DNA of 64,000 nt from Himantopus leucocephalus (Eukaryota; Chordata; Aves; Charadriiformes; Recurvirostridae): contig RSEF01000006.1 in assembly GCA_003993805.1 (NCBI GenBank), forward strand, positions 27,437,402 through 27,501,401. Direction: 5' to 3'. The notes beneath the pieces are model-generated. The model did not search any database, was not told the origin of the DNA, and saw only the letters and a list, made by a program, of their open reading frames with translations. Shown one piece after another: positions 33,770 through 46,006 of this stretch. Positions within the stretch are counted from its first letter, which is position 1; each line of letters opens with the position of its first letter. Made by a program: the position numbers and the translations under genes.

Positions 33770-36665
33770 CTATGAGAGAAGCAGGAAAGTTATCAACAGG
33801 ATTTTTCTAAATATTTTTTTATTATCAGGGAGAATATCAAGCAAAAGCTGTAAAGGGAAATACCACAGTGCTGGTGGCAATGGCTTAAAACTGCAGCACT
33901 ATTACAATTGATGAATAAGCATTGACCACCAACTGAGGGTGGCTGAAAAAGAAAGGAAGAGGAATCCCATTTTCTGCAAAGAGAGACAAAGGCCAGAATT
34001 TCAGGTGAAAGTCTGGGGAAAGTGAAGTCCTGGCTTCATGTGGGCCATTATATCACCGGCTGATACCACAGCTCTCCTCTGCCTTAACACAAAACAGCCC
34101 GTTCTTTGCTATCTGCAGAGCTGCCGTGTAGACTATTGGTTAGATCAGCAGATTGGCAGACATGACGCTTGATTTCTGTTTCTGCCTCCAAGTTTGGTTC
34201 CTGTGTGGCTCTATACAAGCCATCATATGTATCTGTTACAAGGTTAGCTAATCATCCACGGCTCCTGAAGGCAGGAGAAGCTCAGTTGATTTGGTATTTC
34301 TGTGAATCTGGCCATTTATTTTAGTGCCTAAATACTGACGGCAAGACCTTGAAAATGTCGGGTTAGAGCAATGTGAGGTTTCATTTCCTACCACCTATTA
34401 AAGGGGGAAAAAAATAGAAAGAAAAAAGCTGTCAGTGTTATCTGGCTTCCAGTGTGGCTGAAGTATAATCAATGTTTGTAAAGTACTTTGAAATCCTTGG
34501 ATGAAAGATACTGAAGAACAAATATTCTAAGGGATTCTCCATGCAGAATTTAGCTCTAATTGCCTGATATCTGGGCTTATCAAGACTTTTCTTCAGTAGT
34601 AAGTGTTTTAAAATGCACTGCAGTAGTTTAAAATGCAAGATACACAGAGGCTAGGTTCATAACAGATTAAGTAAAATAAGAACTATTTCTTATTCTAAAG
34701 CTCTTCAACATTTTTTTTTTTAAAGGAATCAGGCAAAAGTTAGGGGAAGGAAGGCCAGAAGCATTGTTTATGAGAGAGTGTGAGTTTGTAAATAAAACAT
34801 GGTGTAGTAGGAGAAATAAACTGTCATTCCCTTATCCTTGTGCTTTTGAGCCTACTAATTCTCATTCCAAATGCCTTAGCTGCAGAAAAGCCAGATGGAG
34901 ATCAAGAAAGGCAGGGGAGGGTGCTTAGGGTGTTCATCTATTCTTCCAGGCCTTTACTGTCTGGTATAGGGCTATTCATCTTCTGAAGAACAGTGCCTGG
35001 GATAAGGCAGGGTCCAGCATCAGCCATGGCGTGTTATTTAGCTGTTCCTTGCCAGCCAGATACATCCAGATACATCTGTAAACACTTGAAGAATCCCATT
35101 TTAAATCACCAGCCAACAGTGAATTCACTGACTACTTCGAATACAGCAGAGGTTCTTTCCAGGGATTACAATACTATTACTTCGTATCTGTAAGTGTCAA
35201 TTATTAATGATTGGTAAGTACTATTTCTTTGACCTCTTATATTTATTTCTCTTTAAAAATCTTAAGAAGTTTAAGGATTAAAATAGGAGCTTTCCAAATA
35301 TTACATGATACCTTCCCAAACTGCATTACGAACACAAATACATAAAGTTGTGCAAAGTCCCATTGGGCATTAAGGGAAACATCGTAAAAGGCTGCCTCTC
35401 CTTACACCGTGCAGCTAGCACAGAGGTAGAACAAAGCCAAAATTTTACAGCACTGGGAACACTATACAACAGCTTACAGACAGAAAGAGAAATGCATCAA
35501 AATACAAGGGCTATCCAGAAAGGTAGACAATCTCCCCAGCACTGACTTCAGATGAGGCAAAGGGGTTGGCTTCTCTACAGCATGTAATAACGCCAGGTCA
35601 GAACAGAGAAGACTAACAATCTTGAAGAGCACAAAATCAAGGCATGAGTGGTGAAGTAATGAATCAATTCACATATGATGAGAAATTCCCCGGCTCCTGT
35701 GTCACTCGAGCCACAAACACACAGTCATTCTGAAATGAGAGAGCATGGCTGAACAGTGATACGTGCCCCCATTTTCCTTACCACGTAAACATTTCATTTA
35801 TGCCTCAGACACACTAGGCACAAAAGCTATTCTGGAACGTATGTCCCAGATTTATTTGTGGATGATCTAGACTGGTGTTTATGACTGAGTTCATTAACTG
35901 AAGGTAATTAGCAATCAACTCGCCCAATTTAAAATATCAGCCCTCTCTCTTTCTTCCACCCCCAAGCAGGGCAGAACATAAACTGTCTGGAAGACCAGTT
36001 TAGTCCTAATGACTTCCAGTTCACCACCATTTTCCTTACAATTCTGTTGTTATTTTTGTCCTCTTCAGCTGTTATTAAAGGCACACTGGCAGCAGGCTAA
36101 TGAAACCCACAGTAGTTCTGATCTATTCACCAGCTCTCACCTGGAACACAGCTTGGCCGAGTACATCTCATCTTCAGCCTTTTCACTATAATCACAACTG
36201 AGGCATAACAATAAAGCCTGATTACTCCTTCCTTGGTTCTTCCCCTGACTCCCTCCCTCCTTTCCTATTTCCCTCTCATGCTCAAAAAAGCTTTGGTCTA
36301 CTCGCTTGTAACAGCAGATGACTGACACATCACTTCAAGCTGGGGGGTGAGAGCAGTAATCCCGGAGTGCTGATGAGATTGCAGGGAGTGGCACAGAGCA
36401 CTCCAGTACATATGGGGGATGCTCCAGGCGGGAACTCTATGACCGTACAGTGACAAGATACTAGAGGCAAAAGGAACACTATTGGCATTGTAATGAACTG
36501 CTACAATCCACTCAGTGCCTTTATTATTTGGATCCAACGTTGTCTGATTAGCTGGGAGCTAACACACATGTACACACATGCAAAGGAATGGAAGAGAAAA
36601 TAAAATAATACAGAACAATATAATGTAAAATAATAGAATAAATAAGAGAAAAGTGTGTTCTGCAC
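33770..36665 (-). other. SORCS1: Intron e3-e4, 2.9 kb
   Basis: AT-rich intron with one MIR-like fragment (34122-34230). No other element or exon was seen. Confidence 0.85.
34122..34230 (+). mobile_element. MIR-like ancient SINE fragment (5' half)
   Basis: The order gtgtagactattggttagatcagcag ... gatttctgtttctgcctcc ... ttcctgtgtggctctatacaagcc resembles the tRNA-derived and core part of MIR (gtggttagagca, ttcctg.. ctgtgtgac.. gcaagtc). Strongly diverged. Confidence 0.45.
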
Positions 36666-36784
36666 CTGAACAAAGACATAATCATCCTGGACGATCAGAG
36701 AGTTATGGTCAATGTAGCCTGGAAAGGGTTTGCTGCGAGTGGCTTCACTGCAGTTCTGCATCTTACAGGTGATGTACTGGGCAT
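36666..36784 (-). CDS. SORCS1: SORCS1 exon e3
   Basis: A 119-nt exon: two bases completing His, then 39 codons from AQYITCKMQNC to DDYVFVQ. The acceptor is TTTCAG (36790-36785). The donor is GTGCAG from 36665, weaker than the others in this gene. The two cysteines in TCKMQNC are conserved in SORCS1 as remembered, and NCS in QNCSEA is an N-glycosylation sequon. PFPGYID and SLIVQD are family-typical propeller segments. Confidence 0.96.
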
Positions 36785-39040
36785 CTGAAAGGAAAAGAAC
36801 AAAACCAAGACACTTGAAATCCTGAGCACAGACTCTTCCTACTGTCACAACCCTATTTGCTGAGGCAGCATTTCTGCTTCCCAGCCTCACGTGACGTGAA
36901 GCGACACCATCCATTCAACACAACACTTCTTTCTCTTATACCCCTCAAATCCACCCTTGATTACTTTCTTCCTTTAATTTCCTTCCTTCTTCACCTGCCT
37001 CAGCCTCCTATTATTTCTTTCATTCCACCCTACATCACAGCTATACATTGCTCCTTTATACGAAGAGAAAGCCCAGCATAGCTGATCTGATTACTCCATG
37101 CCGCTCTTGCGGTTCTATGTTGGAAGGAGACCAGAAGGTGTCACAATGTAATGCTTGTGGCTCAGGGCTGACAGAAACCTAGTCAAGGGCGTATTATTCA
37201 GTACTGTTACCTGCCCTGCTGAGTTTACTTGGAGACTACCCAGGCTTACGCTTAAATCAAGGAACTGAGTGAGGGAACAACAGAGCTGTGAAGGACCCTT
37301 TACAGAAGCAACGCACAGCCCAAGTCCTGTGACTCCCAAAGTAACTATGGGTCTGAAGAGTTGTGCCTATGCTGCAGGACAGATACTCTCTGTGCTGAGC
37401 ATCTACAGTTTCCCTGTCATCCCCATGGTGCAGGATTTGCTGTAGCGCATGACAGCTTCTCCATGGTCACATGCCGAGTTTATTTAGAACATGGCCAAGG
37501 TCTAGAGCATAGACACGGCATAGGTCTAGAGTACGAGAACACCTTCAGAGGACACCTGCCCCATAGTGCCACCACTGAGAACCCCCTCCATGACACACCT
37601 CTATTTCTTACAGCACTTACACTCTGTGGAGTGATTCAGATCAGCTTGGAAAGTAATTCAGACCACTTCCTGTTCAGGGGTTTTACCTACTTCTCTATTG
37701 ACAGAGTAGGTAGATGCACTCTGGCAGACCTGGGCAATCATTCCACACTCTCTTGAAACTAGAGGCCTTAGCAGTTTCAATCAGTCATATGTTTCAAAGT
37801 AAATGGCCTAAATGCAGCCCGAAAGGCATTTCATCCACTGTCACTGTATGGGACAGCCTCATTTCCTATTCTGAAGCAGTGCAGGGTGCTGATCTCATAA
37901 TACATCACCTGAAGAAAAACAATTTGAAAATCTTCAATTTATCCTAGAATACAGAAACAGATTCTTAATTTGGGCTCTTTCAGATCAATTAAGAAGTTGT
38001 ACTTTGTGTAATGACGAACCTGATTTACAGGAAGAAGGATTTTGGCATTTCAGCATTAGCACTTACATGACAGAAACACTACATGGCATTTAATCTTAGA
38101 ACTACTTCTAATATTTTTCCTTGTTGGAGAAGCACAGCCCCTTGTGTGATATAATTACCACCTTCTGATCAGAGAAGTAGCATTTTACACTGAAATAGAA
38201 ACGGCTGGATTTTTATCGTCTCATATTTAATCTTGGTTTTAATTAAAATCTACGATTTGACATTTCTTTCCTTGCTTCTAAGGGCTGTTGACTTCTGCTT
38301 GAAACAGACTTGCAGGGTAACGAACCGTCAGGAAAGTTTGATGAGGGATGATTTTACCCCAGCATTTGCAGAGTTCTTGGAATATATAAAGTGCTAAGTA
38401 TTATTAGTCACTGTAGTTTATAACATTTTATGCTTTCGCAGCTCACTGCAAAACATTAATTAATACAGCCCGGATAGCATGATCGAAATGCTATTGAATG
38501 CTTGAATTCCCTTCAGAGGGACATGATTTTTTCCACATTAGCCACGAGAGGGCAGGGAACGACGTAACTCCCAGACTGCTCATTCCAAGCGAGCTCAGGA
38601 AAGTTCCCTTTCAGAGCTGTTCAGCCCTTGGTGCCTCTGGGCCCAGGAAGAAGGCACACAACGGGGACAGAACGTCTTCCACCACCCAACAGCACTGTGT
38701 GGTGCAGCATGTCCCCTCCTAGTCATAAAATGGAGAACAGCCACACAACCTGCAACACACCAATTCCCACTCCTGTTAATTCAATCCATTGTATCATGAA
38801 GAACAGCCACCCGCCCCACCGGCCTCCACATTCATCCCCTCTCATTCTGTCTCAAGAATGTTCCTGAGAGAAGTGCTTGACAATCCTGAGCTCAAACAAA
38901 GCAGCGTCAGTTGAAACGGCTGACCCCACCACTCCCTGAGCTGCTGGTAAGACTGGGTGGCTTGTCACGCATGGGATTGAATCACCCAGCATAGAGCTAT
39001 ATAGGATCAGACCTCTGTTTCTCCACCTTGTTTCCTTTTT

Positions 39041-39055
39041 CCCCCCCCCCCCCCC
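39041..39055. repeat. C15 homopolymer
   Basis: Fifteen C on the + strand, read as G15 in the SORCS1 pre-mRNA. It lies in the e2-e3 intron. The length is likely variable and poorly sequenced. Confidence 0.85.
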
Positions 39056-41233
39056 ATTGTTTCTGTTTACTTCCACAGGCACACCGGCTAAGAGGAGACT
39101 GCCGTGCTGTCCTGAGAGCACAGGCAGGTCATGGGACGGGTGCTGCTGGGACCAGCCAGCAAAGAAGAGAAAGGAATCTCCTCCACACGAGATTTTAAGG
39201 AGCAGGCCAGGCTGACATCCATTAGAGGTGACCGATTTTTTTTTCACCCTGTTTTAAAGGAGGAATGAGGACTATGTCTATTTCTGCTGTGATCGCAGGA
39301 GTCCGTACAGCAGTGATTGTACCATTGATGAAGATTTACTAAGGTAATTCCCGTGAACTTTTACAGTGCAATTCTCCATGGCTTCAATTCTAAAATGCCG
39401 GTAATAACTACTAAAGGGCAGAGCACTGACATTGCTTAAGCTAATCTCCCAAACAGCCAGACCCCGAGATCTGCACACCAAGAAAAGCTCCCTCTGCTCC
39501 GGGAGACAGAAAGAAGGAAAACAGGCTTCTTGCAGCGCCTGCATTCCTCTTTTTTTTCTTAAGGGAAGTTTTGCTGTGCTCACATTAACTCAAGGATTTT
39601 GTTTCGGCATTTTATTCTCATGGACATTTTATGTGATTCCATTGGCAGAGCTTTGTAATTTAGCATTAATTAATGTCAATTAACGTATTCAGTTGCTAAG
39701 CTCTGGAATTAATTTCATTAGTTTTCCCGCACAGATGTTTTCCCTGCCATAGGTAATTAGGACATTATGCTTTTCAGTTCCAGAACCCTCACCTCCAACA
39801 ACAGCTGCTGTTTTTAATATACAACAACAAAGTCACGCTGTGCCTGGAGAGAAGAACATAGCAACTCCCAGCTCTTACACCCCCAGACACTTTGATTTTG
39901 ACAGGTTTAGACACCTACAGTAGGATTTTTCTTGGGGATAGGCAGCTATTTCTAAAGGGGAAGCAAGAAAAGCCACAGAACACAAGAATGGAGGAGACAT
40001 CTTGTAAGGGAAACCTCTGACAAAATTAATCTGTTTCAGTGGTGAAAGAGAATTGCAAATGCTAACACGTAGCAAAAGTTAAGAGCCAGGGGGACTCTGT
40101 GCCATGAAATATTTTAGTCTTTTCTGTTTACTTGAGCTCCATGCTAATATGTTCTCAAGGGAAATGCATCCAGCCTGTCCCAGAGAGAATTATTGGCTCA
40201 GTTGGTGGAGATGGAAGGCCGCTGGTGGTTACTGGAGGCCGGTGAGCCTCTGCAAAAGTACAGGGGAGAGTTTCAAATCCTTTCCTAAAGCAAAATAGGA
40301 CTTTCTTCAGGATACTTTGTTGCCAAGTGTTATTTCATATGACATATCAAACAGTAATACCCACTGCTTTCCAGCCTAAGCTTGCATGTGTATCTTTCAA
40401 AAATGTTATTTGATCACAAGGAGAGTCAGCGAAAATATTCACTGTACTTACTGTGAATGTATCATTCCTCCTGATTTTTATTTTTCTTGTCTTTAATTCA
40501 TTGAGGAATGTGTCCTTCTCTCTACAAATAAATCCACTAAGGACAAATCAGGAGTTTATGCAAAAAGCATCCACACAATCTATGACTTGTTTGTCTTCCA
40601 GATTTACTACAGAGTATCCTAGCTCATTACTGAGCAGCTCAGGCATTAGGGATAGTTTCTGCTTTTGAAGGATGACTGGCATCCTGTAACGAATAAACCA
40701 TAAGGACATGCTGGTAACATACCTCACTGAAAGACCCAGGGCTGTAACCCCTCTCCAACAGTCACTAATTACAGACACCTAGAAAAGATCACAAGAATTT
40801 GCCCAGCTGCCTTGGTATTTCAGATACACTTTCAGCACCCACAATCTCCCATGGCAATGAGTACCACAATTTAATTAAACATTCTTTCATACATTAATCT
40901 TTCTACTCCTTTTTTGAAAAACATACAAAATGGCTGTTCTTTATCCCTTTCCTTCTGGTCTGAATGTTGATTTGTGAAATGTTTATGATATGAGAATATA
41001 TTCACAACTCTCCAGGACTTACAACTGCAAAGCAATTAACTAATAATGAAGACCAGTGAAATGAAGCCATCCCATTTACTAAGTACTTACAAATGTGTTT
41101 TTATCCTGCTGTTACTTTCTTCATTGCATGTCAGAGTAAGGAATCTTTCTTTACATGGGGAAGTATATCCTCTGCCATTTCTGGCATAAGGATATAATTA
41201 GAGAAACTAACAGATGTCATTCTCTAGAACAAA

Positions 41234-41279
41234 TACTAATCATGATCAGGAAAAAGTACTAATCACAATCAGGAAAAAA
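41234..41279. repeat. Tandem duplication of 23 bp
   Basis: Two adjacent copies, 41234-41256 and 41257-41279, each starting tactaatca and ending with a tcaggaaaaa tract. They differ at a few positions (catgatc against cacaatc). Confidence 0.8.
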
Positions 41280-43810
41280 AAATATCACTGCACAGGTTTA
41301 GGGCACTATGGGAATTAATTCACCACTCTAGCTATGTTAGCAGAACACTGTCAGGCTAGGTTGCCTACTCATTTTTTCCACAGCAGTGATTATTTTGTAC
41401 TTTCTAGTAATGATCTGTGAAAACAGAAATCAAAGTCCTAGCACAACCTTGTGACTCAGACACTATTGGCCAGATGCTCAGTCCATGTTGATCAGCAAGC
41501 AGAGCACGCCTGCTGACCCCAGGTGAGGCTTTGGTCTTACCTGCAATCACAGCAGCACTTAAATTACCTTTCAATAAGAAAAGTTGCTGTGTAAATCAGG
41601 ACAGCAGAAGAAAAGCAAAGGAAACAAAAGCACTTTTTAAATATAAGGAGCTCTCTAAATTTTTGCCAGCACATTAGAAAACCCCTTAGCTCCTTTCATC
41701 CACACTAAAATAAATTAAAAAATTCCATAAGTTAAACTTTACTCAAAATCAATTGGCATCTATCTACATAAGTGAACGCATATCTCATAAATGTAACAGT
41801 TGATTTTCCTGACTTGCATCTATTGAAAATGTCACTTAGACATCCTCTGAGTCAGCGTTGCAATAATGCTCTGGAAGGCTAGTGGGTACCCAGTTAGTCT
41901 CCAAATGCCTTGTAGGAATCCATCTTTCTAATTCTTACCAACAGTCTGGATTCCTCAGTAGGGATCACCTGAATAAAAATTACCTCCCATGTCAATTAGC
42001 TTGAATCAAGCCTTACTGGGATAACTCTCCCTAGCTCAAATCAGATGAACCTGTTAATTAAAGATCTTTCAGGACCTGGGTATTCTTTACAAACCTAAAA
42101 CCCACATGCCATTAAGTGTATACACCTCCTGAAAGCACTTCAAGCTGCATTTGAGCAAAGTAGGTTTCACTTCCACCAGTCACTCTGCCTGCTGGCTATG
42201 GTGGTGAACGGAAGAGAAGCTTATTGTGTGGTTAGGAACTGTAGGGGATTAATTGCCTTACTGGGGTGTTGACCTGAAACCAGGCAAAGAAAAAAAATCA
42301 CAATTCCTGCTGACTTTGCCAGCTTGCCTTTGATCCTGTTCCAAAATCAAAGTGGAACACCAGGGACACCCAAGTGTACAAATGGAAATGTGAGATAAGG
42401 TTCATATGAACTTCTTCCAACCAGAAAAATCAGTTTTACTACTGTGCTCTCAGTCCCAGCTCGCCTCGGATTGGGCCTAAAGCCTTTAAAAAAATAAACA
42501 AAGCCATTTGACGAGATGAAAATTTTCCTGGTGCTCTCCAAAATTTACACAACAGGACTGAAAACATAAATGGCAATGATTAGCCCTGCAAATCTGTCTC
42601 CATCAATACAACTAAATTGCACAGTCTGTACTCAATTTGTTCAGCACTACCTGCACCCTAGTTTGACGAGACACAGTGTGTTCAGAAGGAGTTCGGATTT
42701 TTCTGGATCCCCAGAAAAGAAAATTAGGGAGAATGTAAGCTCAGGTACAACATTGCTAGCCAGATCCTCAGCAGGTGTAAATCAAAGTGTCACTGAAGTT
42801 ATACTGATTTATGCCTGCTAAGAGACTCCTATTCTGATCCTTGTAAACCTTTTACATTATGTATATAAACACAATAAATAAAATGCACAGACAGACCATA
42901 ATCAGGGAGCAGAGATGGAGAGTTATTGGTATTCTAGCAGGGAAAACCCAATACTAAGGTTGCTGCTGATAGATGTTCTCAAACAATGCTGCCAGGGAGA
43001 TGGGCTAACACTGTACTCTGCTGACATTTCTACTTCTCACCTAAAGCTGCACTTGTACTACTCAGCTTCTGTTGGAAAAGATACCAGCACAAGAATAAGA
43101 TGGTTTTTTTTTTTTCATTTGTGCTGAGTTCAGCAGGTTTTTGCTTAGCCCTTATATTTCCACTTCAGGATCTTTTATTTTATTGCACAGATTGAGTGGT
43201 TGTTTCCACACCAACTCCCTTTCTTTCCTTCTTTCTCCCTGCCTTGTTTTGGCAAGTCTACCTTTATCTACCTTCTCAAATTGAATCCTTTTATTGAATT
43301 TTTACACTTGGTTAACTTGCAAAAGAGATACTCCAAACAAAGTATGAATGCAAGAACATTAAAAAAAAAAACCAAACACAAAAACCCCAAGAAAAATTAT
43401 TTGCAAATTACCCTTAGCTTGAAATAAAGGTATCTTTCTCACTTCAGCATGCTTCACCCCATCACCCCACCGGCAGTGACACAGCTGCTTCATTCCAGAG
43501 GAGAAAGGTTTGTTTATCCACTGGAGGGTCATGGTTACTTTGTCCAGGAAAAGGAGACTGATTTAGTACTTAGAAGGCAGCTCTAGCAGCCAAGAGACCC
43601 GAATATACAAAGTTGGTCATGGTAACTAGAGTAATGCACCATGTGTACACTCTTAGCCTGTCTCAGTCTGAAAATCCTGTGACCTGCAGTGGTACCAAAT
43701 GTCTTCTGGCAAAAAATGCTGTGATATGTTCCAGGGTTCTTGCTTCCAGCTACCCACCGTCCTCTGCCAGAGACCAACACTCCCTGGAACAACAGGCAAA
43801 ACAGAGCATA

Positions 43811-44003
43811 TCACAGAATCTTATCATAGAATGGTTTGGATTGGAAGGGACCTTAAAGATCATCTAGTTCCAACCACCCTGCCATGGGCAGGGACACGTC
43901 CCACCAGACCAGGTTGCCCAAAGCCCCATCCAGCCTGGCCTTGAACACCTCCAGGGATGGGGCAGCCACAGCTTCCCTGGGTAATTCGTTCCAGTGTCTC
44001 ACC
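43811..44003 (-). mobile_element. CR1 LINE 3' fragment
   Basis: On the + strand it reads tcacagaatcttatcatagaatgg, then ggaagggaccttaaagatcat, ccaccctgccatgggcaggga, and ccatccagcctggccttgaa, ending at ttccagtgtctcacc. This is the reverse complement of a CR1 3' end with its octamer-type tail. About 190 bp remain. Good similarity to the family suggests a relatively young copy. Confidence 0.95.
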
Positions 44004-45941
44004 ATGCACAAGAGCATGCACTTACATTTTCTTATATTACCAATGAGCTGAGCTGGGGACCTACTGAATCATCATCAGAAGTTTCATCTGAATAACTAGT
44101 TTGCAAGAGGGGCACCACTGGCTGAAGGTTTGACACCACTGCTGTATTTACACTAGTAGTTCTGCCACTGCCTAAACAGAGAAACTTAAGTTGTGCTGCC
44201 TCACAACTAAGCCAAAAATAAGAGCACAAAATCAGTTACTAGAGCTCAGCTGATGAGCAATAATTTGTTACCCCACAATTCTTTACTCTTACGCCTGACT
44301 CCTCAAGGAGGCCAGTTTCATCTACCTGTTTTTGGTTTCCACCTTAAGAGCTGTAATAAAGCTTACTAATTTGTTAAGAAGTAGTCTTTTACAGAAATGT
44401 TCTATAGCTGTGCAAAATGTTCTTATCAGAGCCTAAGAACTCAAACAAGACCATTCATGGCATTTGGAGCATGGCAGCTTCTCTGCCCACTGTGAGCTGA
44501 ACATCCCTCAAAAGCATCGCCAGAATATAGGTCCATAAACATTGATTGTAGTTCTTCATCTCAATGACCTCAAATTCTTAATGCCTTATAACAGTAATAT
44601 TTTGTGCTGAAGTAGACACCGTCCTGTTAGAATATTTCATTCTCATTTAGCACATCCCCAGAAATAGAAAGCCTCATGTTCCCAGCCTTGTCGCCATGTT
44701 CAGGTAAGTGAAACTGAGAGGAGAAATAATAATCAGAGATCACAAGTGATAAGAAATAGAAATAATACGTTCTTTCGCTTTTACTAATCTTGCATATCTT
44801 GAAATGGAAAGACCTTTAAAACTTTATGGTTTCTATTGCAACTGTTTCTTTTCAAAATTCTTCTTCCAAAGAACTCTTTCATGCTAAATCTCAGTGAGTT
44901 AAAAAACTGATTACCTTACAGTTACCTTTTCAAAGAGTTTTTAAGTTTCCGATGACAAAATACACATTTAAGTAACACCACTGCATTCAGGGGTAAAATT
45001 CAGGGGAGAATTTTATCCAGTTTTGAAGGAAATAATTCACTGCATTGTTAACACTTACATATTGCAAATGGTAAAAATCTGCTTGTTATGTTGCAGCAAA
45101 GTTGCTATTTACGGAGCAAACAATATGGAATTACAATGACGAGATCTATGGCAGCCAAGCTTTCGGTGCGATGCTTGCCTAAGGCAATCCAGTGTTGTGG
45201 AAAAGTAATCCATGGAGGAAGATCTGCAAAGGCAGTGGAGCTCAAAGATAAACCTTGAGGAAGCATGGGTGGGAGGAGAGAAGGCCAGCGGGTGGCTCAG
45301 GTTGCCTCAGAGAATTTATAGCCAATTAGGAGAATATTTTGGAGTTGCGAGTAAAGGACACTCCTAGAATGGAGAAAGGCACCTCAAGAGGCAAAGCAGG
45401 GAGGGAGAGGAGCTGATGAAAGTGAAGGACAATGATAGGACAAGCAATAACAGTGAAGAATACACTTCGGCTGGTCATTAAAAGGTTTCTAACGTGAGAG
45501 AAATGAGGCATTTTCAAAGGTAGTACCTAAGGCAGAGTATCGCCGGTCTGTTAAAACTAAAGCTATGAACAAGGTGACAGTATGTACTATGTGAAACAAC
45601 AGCAGCTAGACTCTGTGACCCAGGAACTTCCCTCCAATGTCATGTTCCCATGAAGAAAAATCACGAAGGAAGAAAGGAGCTGTGTATACTAACGCCAGTT
45701 ACAGCTTATCACCTATTCTTCCTTACCATGTTCTCGGCTCCTTTCACAGCTGGTTAATTCCAACATTTTGCCTTCCTGGAAAGACTCCTCTTCTGACAGA
45801 CTTGCCTTGGAACAGTCAAACCCCTCATATTTAATGAGTGAATCACTAAAGAGAAGTCAGTTTTTTATCATGCTATTGTGTGGTTACAAGAATATGAGGG
45901 CAGTCCAGAATACCACAATATTTGGAAGCTCATGTACTTAC

Positions 45942-46006
45942 GACCATCCACTGTCTTTGCCTCCAGGTGCACGAGATCAGGCTCTCTACCAGACCCCATC
46001 ATAGAC
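45942..46006 (-). CDS. SORCS1: SORCS1 exon e2
   Basis: A 65-nt exon. Its first base completes the Trp codon begun in e1, 21 full codons follow (SMMGSGREPDLV... ending KTVDG), and the last base C is the first base of a His codon completed by e3. The acceptor is TTACAG (46012-46007) and the donor GTAAGTAC from 45941. It belongs to the VPS10 propeller. The mammalian counterpart as remembered reads SVMGSNKEPDLVHLEARTVDG, so most residues are conserved. Confidence 0.93.

Larger units (their letters stand above)
36785..45941 (-). other. SORCS1: Intron e2-e3, 9.2 kb
   Basis: It contains a CR1 tail (43811-44003), a 23-bp tandem duplication (41234-41279), a 15-base C run (39041-39055) and a TAAT-rich stretch around 39650-39765. 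No extra in-frame exon was seen and the open frames up to 131 residues show no recognisable motif. Confidence 0.85.

Noticed and set aside
36501..36914. 137-residue minus-strand frame containing e3
   Set aside because: Only 36666-36784 is exon; the rest reads through splice sites into intron.
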